Assembly: GCA_002701455.1 (NCBI GenBank)
Contig: NZVJ01000045.1
Span: 1-11,959, forward strand
Source: Rhodospirillaceae bacterium
GTDB lineage: Bacteria; Pseudomonadota; Alphaproteobacteria; Thalassobaculales; Thalassobaculaceae
Length of the DNA: 11,959 nucleotides
Direction: 5' to 3'
Every line of letters starts with the position of its first letter. Positions within the stretch are counted from its first letter, which is position 1. The notes beneath the pieces were generated by a model. It was not told the origin of the DNA. It made no database searches and saw nothing but the letters and a program-made list of their open reading frames with translations. Shown here piece by piece: positions 1 through 7,338 of this stretch. The position numbers and the translations under genes were made by a program.

Positions 1-100
1 TTTGTTGATGTTTTTCTGCAAGATCGGTGAAAAGTTTGCTCCCAAGATAAGTCCATGGGCTGGATGGTGACATGAAATATTCAATAACAGTTTTTTTCAC
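1..100 (-). CDS. HCCA-isomerase-like (DsbA/GST-kappa fold) protein, N-terminal fragment cut by window edge
   Basis: This is the 5' end of a minus-strand gene that continues beyond position 1; 33 codons are visible. The start is GTG at 98-100, preceded by a plausible ribosome binding site (GGAATAAGAA read on the minus strand). The translation opens with a short beta strand and then SPSSPWTYLGS (residues 11-21), the active-site signature of 2-hydroxychromene-2-carboxylate isomerase relatives, which have Ser in place of the CxxC of DsbA. Known members use glutathione to isomerise ring-cleavage products of naphthalene-type aromatics, but most homologues have no assigned substrate. The gene starts 21 nt after the stop of the FAD oxidoreductase upstream of it, so the two are probably co-transcribed. 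Family assignment is fairly sure from the signature; function and full length cannot be judged. Confidence 0.72.
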   Translation of the reverse strand, partial: MKKTVIEYFMSPSSPWTYLGSKLFTDLAEKHQQ

Positions 101-121
101 TTCTTATTCCTAACAGATAAT

Positions 122-1240
122 TTAACCTAAGATCTGATCGACATGTGCGGCTATGGCTAACGAGCTTGTCATTCCTGGCGACTCTATCGCGTGGAGGTTA
201 ACCAGTCCAGGAACACCGTGATCTTTCGGACCTTGGATAAAATAATCCGTCGCTGGTTCGCCCGGAGCCTGGATTTTGGGTCTAATACCCGAATAGCCAG
301 GTTGCAGCGAGTTATCGGGTAGATCAGGCCAATATTTTCGGACTGCATCGTAAAAACTATCTGACCTTTTTGGGTCTACGTCGTAGTTTATTTCATTGAC
401 CCACTCTACGTCGGGCCCAAAACGAGCTTGACCTGCTAAATCTAATGTGAGATGCACCCCAAGACCAGCTTGCTCAGGAGCGGGGTAGATAAGACTGCTA
501 AACGGTGCCTTGCAACCGGAAAGCGAATAATAATTACCCTTGCAATAATTCCAGGGCGGTATTTTATCTTTTGGAAACTTCTTGAATTGATGGTTAAGTT
601 TTTGGGAATGAAGCCCTGCCGAATTGACAACGGTTGACGCTTCTAATTGCATTGGAGAGTCTCCTCCAACATCTAGAATAATACCTGTATTACCAACTTC
701 GCCTCCGGTGACTGGAGAAAAAAAAGCTATCATCGCTCCACAGTCTTCTGCGTCGCCTTGAAGAGCAAGCATGTACGAATGACTATCGGCTACTCCTGTG
801 GACGGCGACCATAATGCAGCAACACAATTAAGAGCGGGTTCTTTCGCTATGGCTTCATTATGTGATAAAATTTTTAGATCATTAACACCATTTTTTTGAG
901 CTCGTTCCTGTATTTGATAAAGGCCCGAAACCTGCTCTTCTGATGTTGCTACAATAAGTTTACCTAACTGATTAAAGGGTATTCCCCTTTCTCTTAAGTA
1001 GTCATACATTTTCAATTTGCCTTCGACGCAGAATTTTGCCTTAAGACTGCCGGGTTCGTAGTAAATACCCGCGTGAATAACTTCTGAATGTCGGGAACTT
1101 GTCTCTGTACCTATCGCATCAGCCTGCTCCAAAATGATAACCTCTCTTCCCTTCATTGCGAGTTCCCTAGCGCATGCTAAGCCAACAACCCCGGCCCCAA
1201 TAACCACACAATCTACTTTTTCTGACACATTGAGCTCCAT
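122..1240 (-). CDS. FAD-dependent oxidoreductase, L-2-hydroxyglutarate oxidase (LhgO/L2HGDH) family
   Basis: The predicted protein has 372 residues from ATG 1240. Residues 11-20 hold the Rossmann FAD motif [10 protein letters not shown], followed by the acidic end of strand 2 near E38. [21 protein letters not shown] (starting at residue 48) is the family hallmark around the flavin, and a C-terminal SGIRPK (317-322) with ESPGMT (353-358) completes the FAD site. Characterised relatives oxidise L-2-hydroxyglutarate to 2-oxoglutarate and pass electrons to the quinone pool. The family is broad and includes D-amino-acid oxidase/GlpO-type enzymes, so the substrate is uncertain. An in-frame GTG at 1288 would add 16 residues, but the DNA before it is pyrimidine-rich on this strand with no ribosome binding site, and the extension would run through a perfect palindrome (1274-1290). 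ATG 1240 therefore looks better, although its own binding site is weak (AAAGAA). Likely operon with the HCCA-isomerase-like gene at 100-1. Confidence 0.85.
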   Translation of the reverse strand: MELNVSEKVDCVVIGAGVVGLACARELAMKGREVIILEQADAIGTETSSRHSEVIHAGIYYEPGSLKAKFCVEGKLKMYDYLRERGIPFNQLGKLIVATSEEQVSGLYQIQERAQKNGVNDLKILSHNEAIAKEPALNCVAALWSPSTGVADSHSYMLALQGDAEDCGAMIAFFSPVTGGEVGNTGIILDVGGDSPMQLEASTVVNSAGLHSQKLNHQFKKFPKDKIPPWNYCKGNYYSLSGCKAPFSSLIYPAPEQAGLGVHLTLDLAGQARFGPDVEWVNEINYDVDPKRSDSFYDAVRKYWPDLPDNSLQPGYSGIRPKIQAPGEPATDYFIQGPKDHGVPGLVNLHAIESPGMTSSLAIAAHVDQILG

Positions 1241-1273
1241 TTTGGTATATTCTTTGATAAGAGAGTTTAAGGT

Positions 1274-1290
1274 CCGTGAAACGATCACGG
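1274..1290. promoter_or_regulatory. 17-bp palindrome (CCGTGA-N5-TCACGG), candidate operator of the FAD oxidoreductase gene
   Basis: Perfect 6-bp arms, 1274-1279 and 1285-1290, are separated by AACGA. The site lies 33-50 bp upstream of the preferred ATG at 1240, where a repressor or an RNA hairpin could act. GTGA...TCAC resembles half-sites of CRP/FNR-type regulators, but the spacer is one base shorter than the classical CRP site. No regulator gene is adjacent. The site is seen directly; the regulatory role is inferred. Confidence 0.35.
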
Positions 1291-1321
1291 GAGGAGGAAG
1301 GATAATTTGTCTCCATTAAGA

Positions 1322-1347
1322 TTGACTGAAATATTTTCGACTATAAT
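1322..1347 (+). promoter_or_regulatory. Possible sigma70-type promoter for the molybdopterin oxidoreductase gene
   Basis: A perfect -10 hexamer TATAAT lies at 1342-1347 in the divergent intergenic region 1241-1479. TTGACT at 1322-1327 resembles a -35 box, but the 14-bp spacer is shorter than the usual 16-18 bp, so either the -10 works with a poor -35 or the match is chance in A+T-rich DNA. If used, the transcript would begin near 1354 and carry a leader of about 125 nt. Confidence 0.3.
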
Positions 1348-1479
1348 CCTAAAATATAGAACAATCAGGTAATGTGAATAGTCTCTTTTAAGATATACAG
1401 ATGTGTTTTTTTTGAAAAGAGTTCACGAGTATATTTTGGAAATTTGGCCCAGCTTTTTTAGCTAAGGAAAGTGAAAAAA

Positions 1480-3528
1480 ATGGCTTACCTTCCTTCCGTG
1501 TGCCCACACGATTGTCCCAGCACTTGTGCATTAGAGGTTGAGCGCTTGGACAAAAGAACCATCGGTCGTATTCGAGGTGCTAAATCTAATAGTTACACAG
1601 CAGGTGTGATTTGCGCGAAAGTAGCGCGTTACTCCGAGCGTGTCCATCATCCTAATCGACTGCTCAATCCCCTTATAAGATCAGGAGGGAAGGGTAATAG
1701 TAAACTAGTCGAGACATCTTGGGATGAAGCTTTGGATAGAGTAGCAGATGCTTTCAAGTCAAAGGTTAAAGAATATGGAAGTGAAACGGTCTGGCCTTAT
1801 TTCTTTGCTGGGACAATGGGAATAATACAACGTGACGGTATACAGAGACTACGTCATTCGATGCGGTATTCAAGGCAAGCGGCAAATATTTGTACTGAGC
1901 TTGTCCAAAATGGTTGGATCGGAGGGGCGGGCGGTCCGATGGGACCTGACCCACGCGAACTTGGGGTGTCTGATCTGATAATCGTTTGGGGGGGCAACCC
2001 AGTTTCAACTCAGGTAAATGTGATGACACATATTTCGCGCGCGCGCAGGGAACGGGGCGCTAAACTGGTTGTTGTCGATGCATATCAAAGTCCTACCGCG
2101 GAGGTGGCAGATGAGGTGCTGCTTGTTCAGCCAGGAACTGATGGTGCTGTTGCGTCTGCTGTAATGCATGTTCTATTCCGAGATGGTCTAGCAGATGAGG
2201 CCTATATGGAAAAATATACTGACAATTGGAGAGAACTTAGGGAACACCTTAAGGATAAAACGCCATTGTGGGCCGAAAGAATAAGTGGGGTCAATGCCAG
2301 AAAAATCGAAACCTTGGCTAGGGCAATCGGCGAAACTGAGAGAACTTATATTAGAATAGGTTACGGTTTTGCGAGGTCTAGAAATGGTGCAAGCCAAGTT
2401 CATGCCGTTGCCTCCATAGCTGCGGTTGGAGGAAAATTTAAGGTTTTGGGAGGCGGTGCGTTTTGGTCCAATCGGATTGTTTATAATTGGAACAAGACCG
2501 TTGTAGAGGGTTTAGATGTGTTGGACCCCACTACGAGAATATTGGATATGTCTAGAATTGGACCAGTTTTAACTTTTGAAGATGAGGTGGTCCAAAAAGG
2601 CCCCCCTGTAACAGCAATGCTTATCCAAAACACTAATCCAGCCGCGGTGGCGCCTGATACGCATAGAGTAATACGAGGTTTTCAGAGAGATGACTTGTTC
2701 TTGTGTGTTCACGAACAGTTTTTGACAGAAACGGCCCAACTTGCCGATGTTGTTTTGCCGGCAACAATGTTTCTAGAGCATGATGATATATACCAAGCTG
2801 GCGGTCACATGCATGTGCAAATCCATCGTGCAGTGATAGAATCCCCGGGACAAACACGTTCTAATCACTGGGTGATAGGTGAATTAGCTAAACGTCTAGG
2901 CGCCCACCATCAAGGTTTTGGCATGACTGAATGGGAGTTAATAGATAAGACATTGTTAGACTCCGGGTGGCCGTCTGCTGATGAATTGCTAGAAAAAAAA
3001 TGGCATGATGTACAACCCTCTTTTGAAGATTCACATTTTTTAAACGGTTTTCCAACATCAACAGGTAAGTTTCAATTTTGTGCCGATTGGTCGCGACTTG
3101 GCCCAATAGGTGATCAGCTTCCAAATTATCCTGATCACTGCCAAAACATTGATGTTGCTACAAAGGAAAAGCCATTTAGGATGATCACATCCCCTGCCAG
3201 AAATTATCTGAATACAAGTTTTACAGAAACACCGACCAGTCAAAATAAGGAGGGTCGCCCAACGGTAAAAATCCATCCAGATACCGCTTATAGTCTTTCC
3301 TTGCAAGATGGAGACAAGGTTCGTTTAGGAAACGAGCAAGGTAGTGTGGTTTTGAATGTTTCGATATTTCCTGGTGTTCAAACCAATGTTGTCGTTGTAG
3401 AGAGCGTCTGGCCAAATTATGCCTTCGAGGAAGGTATTGGGATAAATGCTTTGGTAAGTGCGGAACCTGGCGCTCCTAATGGGGGGGCGGTTTTTCACGA
3501 TACGGCAGTCTGGATAAAACCGGCGTAG
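1480..3528 (+). CDS. Molybdopterin oxidoreductase (DMSO reductase superfamily, MopB_3-like) with [4Fe-4S] site
   Basis: The protein has 682 residues from ATG 1480. AAGGAAA at 1464-1470 is well spaced for this ATG and too close for the in-frame GTG at 1471. The N-terminus carries CPHDCPSTC (8-16), which with C45 forms a C-x3-C-x3-C-x28-C cluster motif. The middle resembles catalytic MopB domains: IVWGGNP near 168-174, QPGTDGA, and LADVVLPATMFLEHDD, all bis-MGD-binding type. Cys138 (NICTELVQNGW) sits where this family often carries the molybdenum ligand. Residues from about 565 to the end form the C-terminal dinucleotide-binding barrel (NGGAVFHDT). There is no twin-arginine signal or membrane segment, so it should be cytoplasmic. 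No electron-transfer or anchor subunit is next to it. Substrate is unknown; formate dehydrogenase, thiosulfate/polysulfide reductase and biotin-sulfoxide-reductase-like roles are not separable by eye. Confidence 0.88.
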   Translation: MAYLPSVCPHDCPSTCALEVERLDKRTIGRIRGAKSNSYTAGVICAKVARYSERVHHPNRLLNPLIRSGGKGNSKLVETSWDEALDRVADAFKSKVKEYGSETVWPYFFAGTMGIIQRDGIQRLRHSMRYSRQAANICTELVQNGWIGGAGGPMGPDPRELGVSDLIIVWGGNPVSTQVNVMTHISRARRERGAKLVVVDAYQSPTAEVADEVLLVQPGTDGAVASAVMHVLFRDGLADEAYMEKYTDNWRELREHLKDKTPLWAERISGVNARKIETLARAIGETERTYIRIGYGFARSRNGASQVHAVASIAAVGGKFKVLGGGAFWSNRIVYNWNKTVVEGLDVLDPTTRILDMSRIGPVLTFEDEVVQKGPPVTAMLIQNTNPAAVAPDTHRVIRGFQRDDLFLCVHEQFLTETAQLADVVLPATMFLEHDDIYQAGGHMHVQIHRAVIESPGQTRSNHWVIGELAKRLGAHHQGFGMTEWELIDKTLLDSGWPSADELLEKKWHDVQPSFEDSHFLNGFPTSTGKFQFCADWSRLGPIGDQLPNYPDHCQNIDVATKEKPFRMITSPARNYLNTSFTETPTSQNKEGRPTVKIHPDTAYSLSLQDGDKVRLGNEQGSVVLNVSIFPGVQTNVVVVESVWPNYAFEEGIGINALVSAEPGAPNGGAVFHDTAVWIKPA

Positions 3529-3548
3529 CAGTTTTCTTCTGCTTTTTA
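3527..3548 (+). terminator. Weak rho-independent terminator candidate after the molybdopterin oxidoreductase gene
   Basis: AGCAG (3527-3531) and CTGCT (3539-3543) can form a 5-bp stem with a 7-nt loop, followed by a T tract (3543-3547). It overlaps the TAG stop of the upstream gene and the last codon of the convergent lysyl-tRNA synthetase gene, in a gap of only 17 bp. The stem is short, so this is a modest candidate. Confidence 0.4.
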
Positions 3549-5135
3549 TTTCGATAAATCTTCTTTATTTAACGCGCGCTCTATTAAATTAACGGTTTCT
3601 TGTATGCCATATAACTCCACGAAAGATCCAAAACGAGGACCTTGATCCTGACCTAAAAGAATTTGATAGAGCGCTTGGAACCAGTTTCTCAAGTTTTCAA
3701 ATTCATTTGCTTTTCCAATTTCATAAATAACGGTTTGTATATCCTCTGCTTTGGAACTGCTGTTTATTTGTTTCAAAGCATCCTTTAGATCCTCCAACGC
3801 CTTAGCTTCTTGAGAATCTGGAAATCTATAAGTTTTTGTCGGCTTGATGAAATCTCTGTAAAAATTCACAGCATAATTGGCAAGCTTATCGAGAAACATA
3901 TTATTTTCAGGAGATGTATCATTGGTATAACTTCGAATATATCCCCATATAACACTTGCATCTTCAGCATGACAAACGCTTGCTAAATTAAGCAAGAGAC
4001 TAAAATTTAAAGGGATTTTGTCTTGAGGTATTTCTCCGTTATGGATGTGCCAGGTTGGATTTTCTAGTTTTCTGTCTTTTTCCTCCAACAATACCTTCGA
4101 CCTAAAGCTTATATATTCGTCGGTATTTTTGGGAATAACATCAAAATAAAGTCGTTTTGCCCGTTTTGGTTGTTGAAACATGAAAAGTGATAAACTTTCT
4201 GGTGGTCCGTATTTCAACCAATCCTCAACAGCTATACCATTACCTTTTGATTTTGATATTTTCTGGCCATTTTCGTCCAAAAACAGTTCATAAATCAAAT
4301 TTTCAGGTGGAGTGCCACCTATAACACGCGATATTTTTGATGAAGCCTTAACACTATCGATAAGATCTTTTCCGCACATCTCATAGTCAACGCCTAGTGC
4401 TTTCCAGCGCATGGCCCAATCAACCTTCCATTGTAATTTGCAGTTCCCGCCAGTTATAGCAACTTCAATTTTCTTTGAAGTTATTGGGTCTTCGTAAATA
4501 ATAGTGGTATTAATTTTATTTATTTCAGCGAGCGGAACTTGTAAAACCTGCCCTGTTGAAGGACAAATTGGAAGAAATGGGCTGTAGGTCTTCTTTCTTT
4601 CCTCCCTCAAGGTTGGAAGCATTATTTCCATTATGTTTTCATAATTTTCTAAAACTTCTATCAAGACATGATCAAACAATCCGTTCTTATAACATTCAGT
4701 GGAACTCAAAAAAGTATAGTCAAAGCCAAATGAGTCGAGAAATCCCCTGAGCATCGCATTATTGTGATGCCCGAAGCTCTCATGAGTTTCAAAAGGATCA
4801 GGTATGCTAGTGAGGGGCTGATTTATGAATTTATTCAATAAATTTTGGTTTGGAATATTGTCGGGGACTTTTCTTAAACCATCCATATCGTCAGAAAATG
4901 CAATTAACGTTGTTGGGAGATCTGTAAGGGTTTTAAGAGCATTGCGCACCATAGTTGTCCGGAAGACTTCGCCAAAGGTGCCTATGTGAGGCAGACCAGA
5001 GGGTCCGTATCCTGTTTCCAGGACAATTTCTTCGATAGGTCGAACACTGTTGTCGACCCGTTGCATTATTTTCCTAGCTTCTTCGTAGGGCCATGACCGG
5101 ACACTATTCAGAACTTCCTGGGGAACATTACTCAT
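3546..5135 (-). CDS. lysK: Lysyl-tRNA synthetase, class I
   Basis: The protein has 529 residues, the normal length for class I LysRS. It charges tRNA-Lys with lysine in an ATP-dependent reaction in the cytoplasm. The class I signatures are intact: the HIGH-type motif PHIGTF within GYGPSGLPHIGTF (42-54) and KISKS (292-296), the KMSKS equivalent. SDDMDGLRKVP (81-91) and the zinc-like region around CPSTG (191-195) are also typical. The C-terminal half (about 350-529) is the helical anticodon-binding domain. Class I LysRS is found in archaea, spirochaetes and many Alphaproteobacteria instead of the class II enzyme, so this gene supports the lineage call. The ribosome binding site before ATG 5135 is weak, but the N-terminal residues (SVRSWPYEEARK) match the family's start, so no better start is evident. 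It is single-gene housekeeping, convergent with the molybdoenzyme and divergent from the next gene. Confidence 0.96.
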   Translation of the reverse strand: MSNVPQEVLNSVRSWPYEEARKIMQRVDNSVRPIEEIVLETGYGPSGLPHIGTFGEVFRTTMVRNALKTLTDLPTTLIAFSDDMDGLRKVPDNIPNQNLLNKFINQPLTSIPDPFETHESFGHHNNAMLRGFLDSFGFDYTFLSSTECYKNGLFDHVLIEVLENYENIMEIMLPTLREERKKTYSPFLPICPSTGQVLQVPLAEINKINTTIIYEDPITSKKIEVAITGGNCKLQWKVDWAMRWKALGVDYEMCGKDLIDSVKASSKISRVIGGTPPENLIYELFLDENGQKISKSKGNGIAVEDWLKYGPPESLSLFMFQQPKRAKRLYFDVIPKNTDEYISFRSKVLLEEKDRKLENPTWHIHNGEIPQDKIPLNFSLLLNLASVCHAEDASVIWGYIRSYTNDTSPENNMFLDKLANYAVNFYRDFIKPTKTYRFPDSQEAKALEDLKDALKQINSSSKAEDIQTVIYEIGKANEFENLRNWFQALYQILLGQDQGPRFGSFVELYGIQETVNLIERALNKEDLSK

Positions 5136-5168
5136 GATAAAAAAGCTCGTTATTTTTTATATGGGTTC

Positions 5169-5223
5169 GCAAGCTAATCTTGCTTGGTAGAATAGGCAAG
5201 CGATTTAGAAAAAATATTCGCTT
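5169..5223 (+). repeat. Overlapping short inverted repeats in the leader of the HCCA-isomerase-like gene
   Basis: GCAAG/CTTGC (5169-5173 with 5179-5183), GCTTG/CAAGC (5182-5186 with 5197-5201) and AAGCGA/TCGCTT (5198-5203 with 5218-5223) are possible stems between the divergent lysK and isomerase genes. The three overlap, so they cannot all form at once. They could be operator half-sites or a leader structure, or chance matches in a short repetitive stretch. No T tract follows, so a terminator is unlikely. Confidence 0.25.
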
Positions 5224-5254
5224 AAAATATTTCGTATTTCATAGAGGAAAAATC

Positions 5255-5869
5255 ATGCCTAATGATGGAAAGATACACTTTTATTTCGATTTTTTGTCGC
5301 CATTTGGCTACTTTGGCAGTCTGCGTGTTAATGAACTGGCCATGCGCCATAAAATAGATTGCGAATGGCACCCCATCCTTCTGGGCATATCGGTTTTGAA
5401 AGTTATGGGTTTGCCTCCTATTGCCGAACTACCATTAAAGGGAGCTTATATTCGAAAAGACGCAGAGCGCTACGCCCGTCGCCATAAATTGAAACTAAAA
5501 CGCCCGTTTGGATCGCCGCAGATTAATCCTCTTCTTCCAGCGCGCATGGTTGCTTGGTTAAAAACACGCAATTATTCAAAATCACATAAGTTAGCGTCAA
5601 AATTATATTCAGCCCATTGGTCGGAGAATCTTGATATCTCAGATAAAGAGATTGCGCTGCAAGTTGCCGAGGAAACTGATCTAAATATTCAGGATTTGAA
5701 TAACGCTCTGGAGAGTGGTGAAGCTGCAGCTCTGTTGCGTGCTGAAGTAGATTCCTCCCTGGAGTACGGTGTTTTTGGATCTCCTACCTTTAGAGTCGAT
5801 AATGAGCTTTTTTTTGGTGTGGAGAAAATGGAAGTGCTAGATGAGTGGCTTACTTCTGGTGGCTGGTGA
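5255..5869 (+). CDS. 2-hydroxychromene-2-carboxylate isomerase family protein (DsbA/GST-kappa fold)
   Basis: ATG 5255 is chosen because AGAGGAAA (5243-5250) precedes it at normal spacing and because the protein then begins directly with the first beta strand; the open frame extends upstream to 5180 without support. The 204-residue product fits the usual 195-220 residue length. FYFDFLSPFGYFGSLR (9-24) contains the Ser15 that replaces the DsbA CxxC and is the proposed catalytic or glutathione-orienting residue. YGVFGSPTF (171-179) is the cis-proline loop typical of the family. The helical insert lies between. Characterised HCCA isomerases act in naphthalene degradation with glutathione; the many paralogues in marine Alphaproteobacteria lack known substrates. 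It is cytoplasmic with no signal peptide. Its 3' end overlaps the convergent ammonia-lyase gene by 20 bp. It clearly differs in sequence from the truncated relative at 100-1. Confidence 0.88.
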   Translation: MPNDGKIHFYFDFLSPFGYFGSLRVNELAMRHKIDCEWHPILLGISVLKVMGLPPIAELPLKGAYIRKDAERYARRHKLKLKRPFGSPQINPLLPARMVAWLKTRNYSKSHKLASKLYSAHWSENLDISDKEIALQVAEETDLNIQDLNNALESGEAAALLRAEVDSSLEYGVFGSPTFRVDNELFFGVEKMEVLDEWLTSGGW

Positions 5870-7085
5870 TAATTTCCGTAGCTTTTTTCCCCACAAGTTT
5901 CATATAGATTTGAGGATCAGTTGCCCCTTCAGTTGATATCAACAAAATACGGCTATCCTGATCTATTTTTACTAACTCTTTCGCCTTCTCATCAGAGCAG
6001 ATTGCGGTGAAGGCGGCTAATGTGGCTGCGCCAGATTCGCCCGATATGATGTTTTCGAAAGACAACCGCTTCATGGCTGGGGCAATCGTTGAATCAGACA
6101 ATCGTACAAAAAAATTTGCTGTTTTTTCCAGAATTTCCCAGGCTAGTATAGAAACCTCTCCCGCGGATAGGCACGCCATAACTGTATGTAAATTTCCGCT
6201 TGAGATAGTGGGTTGGCCGCTCAAACTACTTTGATAAAGGCAGTCTGCCGTCTTAGGCTCAACGATAATAGTCGTAGGTCTCAAGTTCTTCCAGATTCTG
6301 CAAAACTCGGATGATACAGCTGCTGCGATTCCGCCTACTCCGCCAGGCAGGAAGAGATGCGTTGGTTGAATATCTGCGATCTGTTCTGCAATCTCGGTAG
6401 CTATAGTTGTATAACCCTGCATTACGAGGCTTGGGATTTTTCTATACCCTTCATAAGAGGTGTCCGATACAACATGCCAGCCATTTTTATGAGCGTCTTT
6501 ATCGGCATGGCGGACGGAGTCGTCGTAATTGCCGTCAACTCTTATTATATCACAATCAAAGGCGGCAATGGCCTCCTCCCTCATCTGACTTACTTCGGCG
6601 TGGAGATAAATTTTACACTTGCATCCAAATTGTTGTGCTCCCCAGGCAACAGACTTCCCGTGATTTCCGTCAGTGGCCGTAACTACAGTGACATTTTCCA
6701 ATATCTCACCGAATTCTCCACTCCTCAACCGGGTGCTCGTTAAATCTTTTTCTCCTGTTTCTTCGAATATTAACTTCGATAAAACATAATACACGGCGTA
6801 AGCCCCTCCTAAGGCTTTAAAGGAGCCCAAGCCAAAACGGGAACTTTCATCTTTAAGCCAAATCCTGGAGACGCCGAGTTCGTCTGCCACTTGGTCAAGT
6901 TGCCGTAGGGGGGTAGCTTGATAATTTTTCCATGATTTTATTTCCTGCCTAGCTTTCAGCCCTTCCATATAGGGTAATTTTTGTTCCAAAAGGTTTATTG
7001 GAGGCATGTTTTGCGAGCTGGACCTTAAGTTTTTGTTAATATCAAAAACATTTTTATTGAAATGCTGGAGCCAGGTTTTAGACAT
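5850..7085 (-). CDS. dpaL: Diaminopropionate ammonia-lyase (PLP fold type II)
   Basis: The 411-residue protein is slightly longer than E. coli YgeX (about 398). This enzyme breaks 2,3-diaminopropionate into pyruvate and two ammonia molecules using pyridoxal phosphate. RFGLGSFKALGGAYA (83-97) carries the Schiff-base lysine K90 in the family's distinctive context. TATDGNHG (136-143) holds D139, matching the catalytic Asp120 of the enterobacterial enzyme, and SDTS (207-210) holds D208, matching Asp189. PGGVGGIAAA (247-256) is the phosphate-binding glycine loop, and STEGATDP (384-391) closes the cofactor site. With all three key positions present the assignment is stronger than generic threonine dehydratase. 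The ribosome binding site before ATG 7085 is weak. No transporter, carbamoyltransferase or peptidase of the E. coli yge cluster is adjacent, so its substrate source is unclear. The gene's 3' end overlaps the convergent isomerase gene. Confidence 0.9.
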   Translation of the reverse strand: MSKTWLQHFNKNVFDINKNLRSSSQNMPPINLLEQKLPYMEGLKARQEIKSWKNYQATPLRQLDQVADELGVSRIWLKDESSRFGLGSFKALGGAYAVYYVLSKLIFEETGEKDLTSTRLRSGEFGEILENVTVVTATDGNHGKSVAWGAQQFGCKCKIYLHAEVSQMREEAIAAFDCDIIRVDGNYDDSVRHADKDAHKNGWHVVSDTSYEGYRKIPSLVMQGYTTIATEIAEQIADIQPTHLFLPGGVGGIAAAVSSEFCRIWKNLRPTTIIVEPKTADCLYQSSLSGQPTISSGNLHTVMACLSAGEVSILAWEILEKTANFFVRLSDSTIAPAMKRLSFENIISGESGAATLAAFTAICSDEKAKELVKIDQDSRILLISTEGATDPQIYMKLVGKKATEIITSHQK

Positions 7086-7171
7086 TGATTGTTCGATAAT
7101 AATATTAAAAGTTGAAAACGAAGTTTAGCTTTTTGTTGCAAGGTAAATCTGTATTTTCCGTCTGCAATCCA

Positions 7172-7225
7172 GCTTAAGCTATGACGAGAGTGAGGTGCTG
7201 GTAAAGTAATTTTTGAAACAAAAAT
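7172..7225. repeat. Palindromes in the 253-bp intergenic region before the tRNA
   Basis: The divergent region 7086-7338 holds a perfect 10-bp palindrome AGCTTAAGCT (7172-7181) and a 7-bp hairpin ATTTTTG-AAA-CAAAAAT (7209-7225). No open frame in this stretch looks like a gene. The hairpin is all A/T apart from one pair and could be chance. Either element could control the ammonia-lyase gene, which starts 87 bp away from the first palindrome. Confidence 0.3.
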
Positions 7226-7300
7226 GATCTGTGGTGGGAACTTCAGGCCGACTTTTTTTCTGTTTTTTGCAAAACAAATAGAAATCTAACGAATATAGTG

Positions 7301-7329
7301 TTGACGACAATGCAAACGATGATCATAAG
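7301..7329 (+). promoter_or_regulatory. Sigma70-type promoter of the tRNA gene
   Basis: TTGACG (7301-7306, five of six consensus bases) is followed by a 17-bp spacer and CATAAG (7324-7329, four of six). Transcription would start near 7336, only a few bases before the mature tRNA 5' end at 7339. The spacing and position make this the best promoter in the window. Confidence 0.6.
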
Positions 7330-7338
7330 AAAGGGAGT

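Noticed and set aside
1288..1385. A strong Shine-Dalgarno-like purine run on the plus strand (1288-1302) followed by a short open frame from TTG 1307.
   Set aside because: The frame is about 21 codons, starts with TTG and resembles no known small protein; the purine run is more likely chance or part of the intergenic control region.
1987..3000. Homopolymer runs in the molybdopterin oxidoreductase gene (seven G near 1987-1994, eight A near 2993-3000) as possible frameshift sites.
   Set aside because: The reading frame is continuous through both and family motifs continue on either side, so there is no sign of a frameshift.
5180..5254. A 25-residue N-terminal extension of the HCCA-isomerase-like protein from an upstream ATG at 5180.
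   Set aside because: It is basic, unlike family N-termini, overlaps the inverted repeats, and has no ribosome binding site; ATG 5255 has a good one.
6357..6743. A 128-codon plus-strand open frame inside the ammonia-lyase gene.
   Set aside because: It is the antisense shadow of a well-supported gene and shows no recognisable domain or start signal.
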